This document shows positions 8,663 to 18,873 of a stretch of 20,000 bases of DNA, one piece after another; position 1 is the first letter of the stretch; the number at the start of each line of letters is the position of its first letter. Below the pieces are notes generated by a model. That model saw only the letters and a list, made by a program, of their open reading frames with translations. It was not told where the DNA came from and ran no database searches. The stretch is from Chromera velia. Taxonomy: Eukaryota > Sar > Chromeraceae. The stretch is from NCBI GenBank assembly GCA_018398765.1, contig JAHBMJ010000304.1, positions 1 to 20,000 on the forward strand. Reading direction: 5' to 3'. Position numbers and translations under genes: made by a program.

Positions 8663-9513
8663 ATAGTGACCAGATTTGATTTGATAGGATTTGATTTGGT
8701 TTAATTTAATTTGATTTGATTTGAGCTTCAAGCTCAAGTTTGACCAGATTTAAGGTAGATTTGAGGTTGAAGTCTAGAGGTCACTCTCGACAGCACTGGA
8801 GATGACATGACACAGTCAACACCACTAGCAGATTCTAGAAAGCTTTAGAGACAAGAAAATCACTAAAAACTAGACTAAAAGCTAAATTAAGACTCTCAAA
8901 ATTATAATAAAGTTTTTAATAAACTATTGTCAAAGCTAAGAGTTTACATATAAGTTTTTATCTTAGTTAGTATCTTAGAGTTATCCTAGAGAGTAATCTT
9001 AATTTAAGACTAGAATTTTCTTGTTGTTATGTATGACCTGTAGGATTGTTTGACATCGTTAATCAGTTTGATAGGGGGAGGCCCAAGAAGGGCCCAAAAC
9101 ACTTTAAAAAAGAAATGTAAAAACTGCCACAGCACAATAAAAAACCACTTCAAACCCTCAATCAAAACTTGAATGTCTGGAAAATATATAGACTGGATAA
9201 CATCTTTTTCACTGAACAGACCTTTAGAATTAAAAGGTTTTGCACGTTCATATTCATATAAAACCGATAAAAAAATCTTTTTATGATCAATTTTTTTTTT
9301 TCCGAACAAAAAAGTGCGAAAACTCATTTTAACTCATTTGAAAGATTGGATGACGGATTGACCTCGAAGATTTGAGGTTAAAAGGTCAGATTTGAAGTAG
9401 ATTTGATAGGATTTGATAGACCCTATCATGCTAAAGTTTCTTAGAGCTAAGATTTGATTTAAGGTTAAGCCCTACTTTGAATTAAATCAAATCAAATCAA
9501 ATCTGGTCACTAT
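8663..9513. mobile_element. AT-rich element with 23-bp terminal inverted repeats
   Basis: The left end ATAGTGACCAGATTTGATTT plus GAT is perfectly repeated in inverse at the right end (…AAATCTGGTCACTAT, ending 9513). TAAAA flanks both sides (8658-8662 and, after one extra C, 9515-9519), suggesting a 5-bp target duplication that is one base imperfect. Inside each end are further GATTTGAT-type sub-repeats. The length (851 bp) and lack of a recognisable transposase suggest a non-autonomous DNA transposon. Superfamily is uncertain. Confidence 0.65.
9010..9327 (-). other. AT-rich open frame inside inverted-repeat element
   Basis: A 105-codon frame begins MSFRTFLFGKKKIDHKK and has one strongly hydrophobic stretch (LKWFFIVLWQFLHFFFKVFW). 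It lies wholly within the 8663-9513 element. I recognise no transposase motif. It may be a remnant of an element protein or a chance frame in AT-rich DNA, where Phe/Lys/Ile codons are expected. Confidence 0.25.
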
Positions 9514-10014
9514 CTAAAAACTGTTACTAAATACTAGGTAGTAGGTAATGCGACTACGCAGAAGGCTATAGCTAGCTATAGTTAAGATTCAACTTAAGAA
9601 GCGGCTGACATATAGAGTCTAGACGGTCTAGTAGCGTTAGGATTACTGCTCATAGAATTAATGTTCTGGGTTTCCTCAGGATCCAGCTCAGGATTACAGA
9701 ATTATATTGTATTCGGGGCCGTAGCCCTAGATCTGCGTACCAGTTATCTGACGTCCGCCTTGCACTATATATTCATGCACATTATACTTCATACCATGCA
9801 CGCATACATGCAACGACATATCTCATCACGACATATGCATTTCTTACCTTGCACTTCAAAACTATTGCAACTGCCAACAGACATGGATGCATTTTAATTA
9901 CACTCCCGAGATAAGATTAAATTATGTTTCATTTTCTCTGACAAAGTGCGAGTGAAAGACAGAGTTAGACAGAGTGATATAGGGCAGGGGTAGAGTGGTA
10001 GCATGCATCTTTTA

Positions 10015-10245
10015 TTACTTTTGCAACCTTATGTCTCCGTGCAGAGCCTCTTTCTCTCTTGCTCTTTTTATCTGATAAAACATACCGATCAGATTTTCTA
10101 TCTTGAACCGCGGCTCTCTATTTCCTTTCCCCTTTAAATTCTTTTCTTTGTCGTGGGCTTCTGCAAGCTGTTCGGCAGTCACATCTTGAAAAACATCCTT
10201 AAGTTCCTCTTTAACTAGGCCAATAATAGGCCTAATATCGCCCAA
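10015..10245 (-). other. Possible protein remnant, LGDIRPIIG frame
   Basis: The frame reads LGDIRPIIGLVKEELKDVFQ and continues with a charged, helix-like stretch to a stop. It has no ATG near its 5' end, and the open frame begins just after a stop upstream of RKILGDIRPII. The composition looks like real protein despite the AT-rich setting. Its first dozen residues are echoed by a second copy at 10458. I do not recognise the family; a transposon gene fragment is the likeliest explanation. Confidence 0.35.
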
Positions 10246-10279
10246 TATCTTTCTACATAAATTTTATACCTTTTAACAA
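10222..10279. repeat. Diverged direct repeat, copy 1
   Basis: AATAATAGGCCTAATATCGC and the following 38 bases match 10458-10515 with roughly one difference in five. On the - strand this copy reads LCRKILGDIRPII. Confidence 0.75.
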
Positions 10280-10457
10280 TATGTTGTGTGCCACAGGGGC
10301 CACACACTGCACATCGATACCAAACAGGGCCGATCCATGTCCAAGCCATGCGCTAGCCTGCACGTCACAGCCGCCACAAGTTATAGGCATGCGCGTCATC
10401 ACTATAACCGTTCTGGTTCCTCATGAATACTGATCGGTTTCTTCGTAGACCGCCGCG

Positions 10458-10515
10458 AATAATAGGCCTAATATTACCCAACATTTTTCTGTACAAACTT
10501 TATACTTTTTGATAA
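10458..10515. repeat. Diverged direct repeat, copy 2
   Basis: AATAATAGGCCTAATATTAC and following bases are the second copy, 236 bp downstream of the first. On the - strand it reads LYRKMLGNIRPII. The peptide register is preserved while the sequence beyond the repeat is unrelated to copy 1. Confidence 0.75.
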
Positions 10516-10676
10516 TAACACAATCCACCTGTGATTTAAGCTAGGATCCACTCAAAAACGTAAAAAAGATTCTAGCTAGAATTTAAATTAAAAAATTATT
10601 TGCACTAGTATTTGCATGTTGACAATCATTGTCATTAAATTTATATTGATTGTTTTGTTTACTACAACCTAATTTA

Positions 10677-10684
10677 AATCCAAT
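10677..10684 (+). repeat. 8-bp target-site duplication, left
   Basis: AATCCAAT lies directly left of the CAGGGTTGC terminus and is identical to 11386-11393. Confidence 0.9.
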
Positions 10685-11385
10685 CAGGGTTGCCGATTTT
10701 TTTGGCGGTAGACAAGCTTCATTACCGGTAACCGGTAATTACCGGCAGAGTTTGCTGGCAGTTGGCAAAGACTTAGCAGAATTCTAACAGTCACTAACAC
10801 TTTTCAATAACCTAAGTCCTAGGTTATAGGTCAATCAATCAATCACTTAAGGCTAGACTTAAGGTCAATTCAAAAAGTTAATGCGTCATCTGTAGGGATA
10901 GCTATGCGGCCAGTGTGCTTGAAGATGACGGAGGTCGAAGCAATGGGTCCCATCTTGCACTTAGCGCCTAAAGACAGAGAACCGCTGGCCGTAATGACCA
11001 CAGCTAGCCCAGACAGATGCATCAACGCGATTTCAACAACGGAAAGAGTCTGCCTCAAAGTTTAGGCGGTCCCCCCAATCCAGTGCTCCAGCCTCCAAAG
11101 AAAGACCCGCCTTTTTGCCACTTATAAGGGTGAAACACTTAAAAATTTATATTTTTTAAATATTTTTTTTAGTTTTTTTTGTGTGTGAATAGGCTTTTCA
11201 AATGCCAATAAACACTTAAAAACATGTTTTTGAAGGTTGGCGCCGCACGCGAAATTTTTTTTTTGGGACCCTAATTTTCATCATTTTTTTTGTTGGTAAT
11301 TAAAAGGAAGGCAGACTGAGGCCATTACCGGTTACCGGCAATTGCCGGTAGACTAGACCTGTTACCGACCAGAAAAGCAACCCTG
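10685..11385. mobile_element. Non-autonomous hAT-type transposon (701 bp)
   Basis: The left end CAGGGTTGC is the exact inverse of the right end GCAACCCTG. Both ends are flanked by an identical 8-bp direct repeat, AATCCAAT (10677-10684 and 11386-11393). An 8-bp duplication and CAG...CTG termini are established hallmarks of the hAT superfamily. Subterminal regions on both sides are rich in TTACCGGTAACCGG palindromes, likely transposase-binding sites (inference). No transposase is encoded; a 62-codon - frame at 10870-11058 has no recognisable motif. Confidence 0.88.
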
Positions 11386-11393
11386 AATCCAAT
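11386..11393 (+). repeat. 8-bp target-site duplication, right
   Basis: AATCCAAT lies directly right of the GCAACCCTG terminus. The perfect match suggests a fairly recent insertion. Confidence 0.9.
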
Positions 11394-11419
11394 GCATGCT
11401 ATGACCCTAGCTATGACCT

Positions 11420-11474
11420 GCCGAACGCTAGACGCCTAACAGGGGCTGATGGCGATGGCGTATGATGATAATGG
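11420..11474 (+). repeat. Right copy of diverged 55-bp direct repeat
   Basis: This segment reads GCCGAACGCTAGACGC, then GGGGCTGATGGCGATGG, then ATGATGATAATG. It is the counterpart of 7842-7896. Confidence 0.7.
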
Positions 11475-11632
11475 CTACGTACAGATGCATGTGTATCTAC
11501 ATTTATATGAATTTGTTTATAAATTTATACTGACTTTCAGACTGATCTGCGTAGACAGAGTGGATTCTTTAAGGCAATGCTCAGGCTACCACCGTGACAC
11601 CTGCAGGAAATTTGCTGTAACATGTTCTAAAG

Positions 11633-12462
11633 TCACCGTCGTTGCCCTCTCGGCGGATTCCAGCCGCCTGCTCCACGCCCACGCCCCCCCCTAGGCCTCG
11701 CCCCACCCCGGCCCCTCTCTGCCTGAGGCCATTGATGCTCCCGGTGCCTCTGTGGTGAGGAACGCCGCCCGGGAGGGCGCTGGTGACCGTCTCCGTGTCC
11801 GGGTCCCCCCCTGCCGCCTTGGCCTCCGCCTCCTCTTCCCCTGTTCGGAAGGTCGCTTTGCTGGGCCCCGGCAGAAGGGCCCGGCCAGGGCCCGGCATCC
11901 CCTCTGTCGCGGCTGCGGCCCATTCCTTGTGGGGGGGGTCCTCTACCGAAGGGACCCGGCTCTTCGAAAGGCGGATCTGACCTTTCACCGGGCCTCGGTG
12001 GCCTGGGTCCAGGGGGACCGCCAGGAGGGGCCCCGGCAGAGAACGAAGAAGACGCCGCGACAGGGGGCCCTTCCCATTCTCTCTCCCTCTCCGGTCTACT
12101 TGGATGTCCACGAGGGGGTCTTGCCGGGGCCCCTGGTCCCGTGTGTGTGTACGCGTTGGCAGGCGGTGGGTTGTGGAGTCTCTCTCTCTCGGCATGGAAC
12201 GAAAACTCGTACTCATACTCGCCTGCCCCCCCCCCCCCNCCCCCCCTCTTTCTCTCTCAGGGGACGACCGTATTCTTGCCGGGGCCCCTCCATGTAGTTC
12301 CCCTACAGTGTATGGACGCTTTGCATTTCTGTCTCTGTCTCTGTCGGCTTCTGCCTGCTGCATGGGGGCGTTTTCATGAGCAGGAGGGCGGGAAGGGGGC
12401 CCGCCCTGCCAGGGGGGTCTCTTTGTGCCGGTGTGCTCGTGTGGTAGTGGCGGGGGGTAGGT
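11633..12462 (-). CDS. RGG-tail gene, last exon with RGG/RG repeats
   Basis: Before the poly-C tract the frame reads [20 protein letters not shown] then [12 protein letters not shown]. After it, the frame that ends at TGA 11633-11635 reads [49 protein letters not shown] and [18 protein letters not shown]. The two parts share the GAPAR...PERER pattern but sit one base out of frame. The change falls in the C tract 12226-12246 that holds the undetermined base. The other long frame through this exon lacks the RGG pattern and is probably wrong downstream of the tract. The acceptor at 12463 has no clear pyrimidine tract, so the 5' edge is less certain. Confidence 0.65.
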
Positions 12463-12620
12463 CTGCACATTTATTCATTCATTCATTCGTTCGTTCATTC
12501 ATTCATCCACTTTTTGTTTGTTTGTTTTCTTTGCATGGACCTCGGAGTGTGTCTTGCTTCTCAAATCGTTCGAAAGAAGATCGAGAGAACTAAGAGAAAG
12601 AAAAGGAGTGCGAGAGCGAG

Positions 12621-12659
<39 letters not shown>

Positions 12660-12772
12660 GAGAGAGAGAGAGGGAAAGCGAGAGAGAGAGAGAGAGAAAG
12701 AGAAAGAGAAAGAGAGAGAGAGAGAGAGAGAGACAGAGACAGAGAAAGCGAGAGACAGAGAGAGACACAGAA

Positions 12773-12818
<46 letters not shown>

Positions 12819-15800
12819 GGACAGAGACAGACAGACAGACTATATGTTTCTTCTTCTTCTTCCTCCTTTTCTTCATGAACACATCAGACAAAAAGAAAGA
12901 AAGAACAAAAACAAAAGAACAGCACCAACAATCAAACAGCGTGGGCAGGGGGCCCAAAAGGTGAGAGTTAAGCGCCCCTTGCCTCTCGACCTTCCGACAG
13001 ACTTTCACGTGATCACTGGGTTCACACGTTAATCCTCTGCTGCTTCCACTCAAGACAAGAGAGACAGACAGACAGACAGACAGAAAGGAAAAAAGCGGGG
13101 AAGTTTCCTTCCATGATTGTCACTCACACGCTGACTGACTGAATGACTGACTCCTTGCCTCACATACCTGCTTGTTCGTCATCACCCCCATCTCACTGAA
13201 GGTCGCCTGTTGGGCAAATCTGCCCCTCTCTATGCCTCCGCCTAGGGGAGGCAGACGGGCCCCGGCAACGGGACCAGAAGAGAAGGGCGGACGGAAGTGG
13301 AAGGGCCCCCTCCCCCCGACTGCCGGGGCCCCTGCGTGTGGCTGTGGAGGACGGGGGGCAGAGACGTGAGAGGAGAAAGAGGAGAAGGACGTCGTCTGCC
13401 ATGATCCCCGCGCCTGTCCCTGTCCCTGTTTCTGTACGTGCTCTACCCCCCCAGGCTGCACACCGTCCCTGTGGCGACTCGCACCTCCTTTTCTTCCCGG
13501 CAAATGCACAGGGACAGCATGAGACTGCGACATGGGGGGAAGCCAATCGGGTGGGGGCATATTTTGATGATGCTGCAGGTGTGGGGGATTTGGATGTTCT
13601 TCCGGGGGTACCACCCACTGAAAGCCCTTCTTGGGGATGTCCTCCATGAATTTGGACTTTTTCATACGCTCCAGGGCTGAGTACAGGTTTGTAGAGTCTG
13701 AAGGCAAAAGAGACTCCACGGCGCGCGCAATGCGCTCGTGCCGCAAGCTCAAATTCTGAAAACGCGAGACCCACACCATCAGGATTCGCCACATCTGCAT
13801 CCATCCATCCATTCATCCATCCGTCCATCCATCCATCCATCCATCGATCCATCCATCCATCGATCCATCCATCCATGCAGGTCACTCGATCAACTGAACG
13901 AGGGTGCATGCATGCACCCAGACCGAAACGGATAGATTGAAACCAACGACAGTGACCACGCAATCAAATCTTTCCCAAAACAAGAAAGAGCCAACAGACC
14001 AAAACTCCAATCGATCCTCAGGCCATGCAGGCAATGGAGGCCCACCTCGGATGTCGCACAGTCTCTGCACGCGAGGAGAATCGAGAGGATCGCCTCGAAC
14101 CTTTCCTTCGACAGACTGCCTTCGGAGAGACCGAAAACCCCATCGCTGCTCCCGTCGCCTGCAAAGCAAACAGCACAAAAGCACCAGGGGAGCGGTATGT
14201 ACACACGTGCATGCAAGGGAGGGACACACAGGCAGGCAGATGGATTCAAGTGCATGGGCTATCACCGAGCCCTGTGAGTGCCCACTGCTGTATGAGGACA
14301 GGCAAAGAGAAGCACGGTCCATGCAAGAAGGACAAAGGTCTTTCAACGAGAGAGAGCCCATCACGCTTCTCTACATCAATGAAACCATCACAAAGCAAGA
14401 ACGGAAATGGAAAAGAAAGGAGAGGAGAACAGCGGAGAGCAGTAGAGTCTCCAATTTGGCTGCATAGATGCAGCATCCATCCGTTTGGGAGGGAAACTAT
14501 CCCGCCCTTCTAGCAAAAAGAATCACAAAAAGAACGACCTGTCGGAGCATACTTACTTCACATATCAAACAGATAGGCAGGCAGGCAGGCAGTCAGTCAG
14601 GCAGGCAGGGAGAGTGTATGCACTCTGTCTGCACTCACCACAGATGCCCAGGAGAAGATCGCACAACCCGTCTCGTGCAGGCCGGGCCCCCCTCCCATCG
14701 GTCCGGACCCCGGCAAAGCGAGGAGGGAGGAATGCCGGGGCCCTTCCCCTCAATCCCAGTTTCTCCAGCTGCGCCCGCCGAGCATTCTCACCGGCCCATG
14801 AAGGCACCTCAGCAAACTGCCCTTGGGCCCCTCCCCTCGCACCTGCCCCCGCTGCACCGGGTTTTGCAGGGCCCCCCCCCATTTCCTCGTCGTCGTCTTC
14901 TAACTCAAGAGAGCACCTGCACATGTTCATCCAGAAGCACAACAATACACACTCGCATGAACGCACACACACACACACACACAGAAGGAGACAGGAAAAG
15001 AGAGGGAAAGTGAGGGAACGAACTAGTGTACGAACTCAAGGAAGGATGAAGGAAGAAAGGAAGAAAAGAAGGAATCGCCGAATGAAAAAAAAGTAAGAAA
15101 GGAAAAATAAAACGAACTCACACAGCAAAGACCACACACTCACTCACCTCCTCACAGTATTCACTCAACCGCCTATCTACTCCGATTTATCCATTCACCC
15201 ATGCACCACACACCCGCTTCACCTACCGAGAGGACCCAGGATCACTGCATTCTGAGAAGACGTCCCCGTTCCCATTCTCTGCCGTCCCCCCCCCAAACCC
15301 CATCCCCGAAGACCCAAATGTCATGCCCCCATTCGCCAGGAGGCCCCCCCCTCCTCCTCCTTTCATCGCTGTTCCTTGTGTCAACATCAACGAAATCAAT
15401 TTCGACATCATTCTACCCGGTCTCCCTGCCCCCCTCTGCCCCCCCGGCTGCACGCTCCCGCGGCTCAACCCCAAAAGTCGGTCCTCTGCCCCGTCCCGGG
15501 CCTCCAGCGCGTCTTCCAATTCTGTCACTGGGGCCGTTTGAATGGTGTTAGGGAGGAGAGACGCTAGTCGCCGGGGCACGAGGTAGAAACTCTCGAGGCC
15601 ACAATCCCCGTCTAAAGGCTCAAAGGAGACGGCAAGACTGTCCAGTAACGTTCCCTCCTGCGGCCGTCTCTCCCTCTCCCCCAAATCTGCCGGGGCCCTT
15701 TTTGGACTTCCCGGGGCCTTTGGACGAGTGAGGGCCCTCAGAATTGCGGGCCCCTTCCGACCCTCCCCGAGGCTCACAGCCATGGCCAGAGACCCCCAAG

Positions 15801-18800
15801 ACCTTCCCCCCGTCTCCGTTTGTGCGCGCACTGTCTCAAGCACCGCCCGGGTTCTCTCCCCCTCCAGACCCAGTCCGGGTGTCTGCAGAGAGACCCGCCC
15901 CCTCCCCAGGCTCGAAATCTCAACAGATGAAGAGGCACTCCTCTCTGCTGCCAACATTCTCCAAGTGTCCACGGACAGACGCAGAAGGGCACTCGAGAGC
16001 TCATCTGCAGACAGACAGAGAGGCAGAACAGGGAGAGAGAAGTACTGGGTACCCCGATACACTGACTGACTGTCACAAAACAAAGCACGGGAGGAAGGAT
16101 TTTTGAGTCAAGGGAAGGAAGGAATGCGACCGAGCCGACCTTGCTGCATGGTCACCGTCGCCTCATGTCATTTCATTTCTTTTCCGTCTCCTCCTATCTG
16201 CCTGCCTGCCTGTCTGACATGATCTCCAATTTCGATGTATGTCTCTTCCCTCCCTTGACGCTCCTCGTGTATGGCACACTTTTTCACATACATCTGCTTT
16301 GTGGGACCCTGCTTTTGCACAGAGAGGGAGAGAGCAAGTCACGAATGCACACAAGTCGATCACACAAATGTCCCTATAAGGTCCCCAACCTGTGCGCAGG
16401 TTGTTCACCAGCGCGTGTCTGTCGTTGCTGTCGGCGATCGAGACGGCGTCGTGGAAAAGCTGGCCTCTGTTCTGCATGCACTCAGTCGGCCAGCAATTAA
16501 ACAAGTCGTAAGGAACGAAGAGATAGATGGGGACTCTCTCTCACTCTTTCTTCGGCATACATTCACACACATTCATGATAACGCCAGCGTAGGAACAAAG
16601 AAAAAAAAAGAACGCCGCACAACCCCCCCCCTCTCTTGGCCCTCGCTCCAGCACAAATGGGAGCCCCCCTCCGCATCGCACCGGCCCATGCAATGAACAC
16701 AAACGTCCCTCCAGGCCCTTCCTGATAGGAAAAGAGAAAGCGAAATGTAAGAGAAGAGAAGGGGGCCTCCTGGGAAAAGAACAAGACCAAACAAGAGGAG
16801 AAGAAGAAGAAGAACAAATCAGTTAATTCGTTCTGTCAAGTGTCTTGCTCTCATCTCCACCCTGGCTGACCTGCAAAGCTTGCTTTACAGGACCAGCCCT
16901 CCGATCAAGAACGGCAATGCGAAGATTTCCACTCCACCCCTCTCTGTCTGCACCCCTCAATCCTGCGAGACAAGTCTCACCCCCACTCCTCACTCCGCGA
17001 AGCCTTTCAATATTCGTTGGGAGGCTCCAACCCCTTTCCTTTTCTGTCTCTTTCTCTTTCTCTGTCTCTTCCTCTCTTTCGTTCATTCTCCTCTCATGTG
17101 TCGCACTCAATCCCTGCGCTTTTCCTTTCGCCTTCATTGCCCCTTCCTCGAGACCTTCCGCATCATCCACTGGCTCCCCGAAACGCGAAATCGGACACGA
17201 AAACCCTTTCTGACCCCACCCCTTTCTGTCTTTCTCCCCTCCGTTTTGCTGTCCCTTTCCCCCAGTCTGTTGGTGCTTTGCGCCCTCAACGAAGAACGAA
17301 GGGATCTCCACCCCCCCCCTGATCCCTTTCGGAACAAAACCGTCGGTGTCACTCCACACATCCTCAGAGAAACAAACGAAAGAAGGAAAGTCCCGCGGGT
17401 GCCAGGAGAGACCCAACACCGCACCTGGATGGAGGATGAACAAAGAATGAAGTGTTTACGTATGAGTATGTCGGTAGTCAATTTGCACACACTAAGGATC
17501 GAATGAGAAAAGGGACGTCAAATAAAAAAAATGAGAAAAGGGAAGTCACGCACAAAGGATCGAATGAGAAAAGGGACGTCAAATAAAAAAAATGAGAAAA
17601 GGGAAGTCACGCATAAAGGATCGAATGAGAAAAGGGACGTCAAATAAAAAAAATGAGAAAAGGGAAGTCACGCACAAAGGATCGAATGAGAAAAGGGACG
17701 TCAAATAAAAAAAATGAGAAAAGGGTAGTCACGCACAAAGGATCGAATGAGAAAAGGGACGTCAAATAAAAAAAATGAGAAAAGGGAAGTCACGCACAAA
17801 GGATCAAATGAGAAGAGGGAATTAGGTCTCGAGGAAACCATCAAGAGCCTAGCTAGATCCGATGCTGGAATTGTTCACGGACAAACATGATGATGTATGT
17901 GACAACGAGACAATCAGACAAGAGCGACACTAAACACCTACAAAAGAAAAAACTCCGTCCCATCGACAGCTTGCTTCACTTCTCTCTGTCTCATTCATTC
18001 ATTTCTTTCTCCCTTCCTTCCGCCCTTCATTCTTCGCTCTAGAATGCCAACGTTCTTTCAATGAGTGCGCGGCGTTTTTTCTGAGTGAGTCAGTCAGTTT
18101 GCAACGGGATGGGTGACAACTAAAATACGAAAACACAAAAGATGGTAATGAGACTCTTTATCGCTTTTTCGAAGGGCGAGAGCAAAAATAAGACACAACA
18201 GAAGAAAAAAAAGGCGAAGGCCTCTTTTTGCTACAGACCAGCAGGCTAACCATCGCGGCTTTGCCTACGTTTCCTAGCTTTGCATAGACCGACATGATCC
18301 CCACACATCTAGATAAGCATTTCCTTTTTTCTTGATTGTTCCCTGTCTGTCACAGAGAGACCACACAGGCAGGCAGACAGGCAGACAGGGGCGAGACAGG
18401 CAAACAGAGAGTTTTTTGTTTTCCCCTTTTTCTTTCAACATGGAAATGATGCAAGACAAAACATTCGGATAATCAAACAGATGGACAGACAGACTGACGC
18501 GGCCTGCTTTGTTGAAGAACTGCCGTTAGAGATTTTCTCTTGCCGCTGGGCAAAGGAGGAAAGGAGGAAGAGGAAGGATCCCCCGATGGCCGAAGAGATG
18601 AGAGCTGTGGGGACAAGGGGATTCCCAGAAGTGCCTTCCTCTTCCGTTCAGCTGCCTTCATCGTCTCTGCCCTCGAGAAAGGAACCCGAGGAGCCGAGAC
18701 AGAAGACGAATTCTCAGCTGCTCTCCCCCCCTCTCCCTCTGCTGCGCACCTCTCCAAAAACTCCTCCCACCCCTCAAGTTGGAGAGACTCCACACAGGGC

Positions 18801-18832
18801 ACGCTGCAGAATTCATTCAACAAGACACAAGT

Positions 18833-18873
<41 letters not shown>

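Larger units (their letters stand above)
9514..10684. other. AT-rich inter-element DNA
   Basis: No supported gene. It contains a palindrome-like CTATAGCTAGCTATAG (9565-9580), a - strand open frame (10015-10245), and a diverged 58-bp direct repeat (10222 and 10458). Confidence 0.4.
12463..13167 (-). other. Intron with long (GA)n/(CT)n tract
   Basis: This is the last intron of the RGG-tail gene. It contains (ATTC)n at about 12471-12508, about 235 bp of GA repeats (CT on the sense strand) and a (GACA)n run. The long Arg/Glu and Ser/Leu frames here are translations of the repeat. Confidence 0.6.

Noticed and set aside
10870-11058. 62-codon - strand frame inside the hAT-type element as a gene
   Set aside because: Short, with no transposase motif and no splice context; reported only as part of the element.
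7842-11474. LTR retrotransposon with the 55-bp repeats as LTRs
   Set aside because: The repeats are short and diverged, lack TG...CA ends, and there is no reverse transcriptase, primer-binding site or polypurine tract visible between them.
11752-12297. + strand frame of about 180 codons
   Set aside because: Antisense to the RGG-coding last exon and it crosses the undetermined base.
12499-13053. Long Arg/Glu (+) and Ser/Leu (-) frames
   Set aside because: Translations of the (GA)n repeat; this stretch is the last intron of the - strand gene by phase-matched flanking exons.
13798-13877. CRISPR-like or other spaced repeat array
   Set aside because: It is a plain ATCC microsatellite without unique spacers.
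15201-16106. + strand frames over 15201-15567 and 15728-16106
   Set aside because: Antisense shadows of the well-supported - strand exon 16004-15227.
17492-17817. CRISPR array
   Set aside because: The 61-bp units are contiguous and almost identical along their whole length, with no unique spacers, and the setting is a eukaryotic intron.
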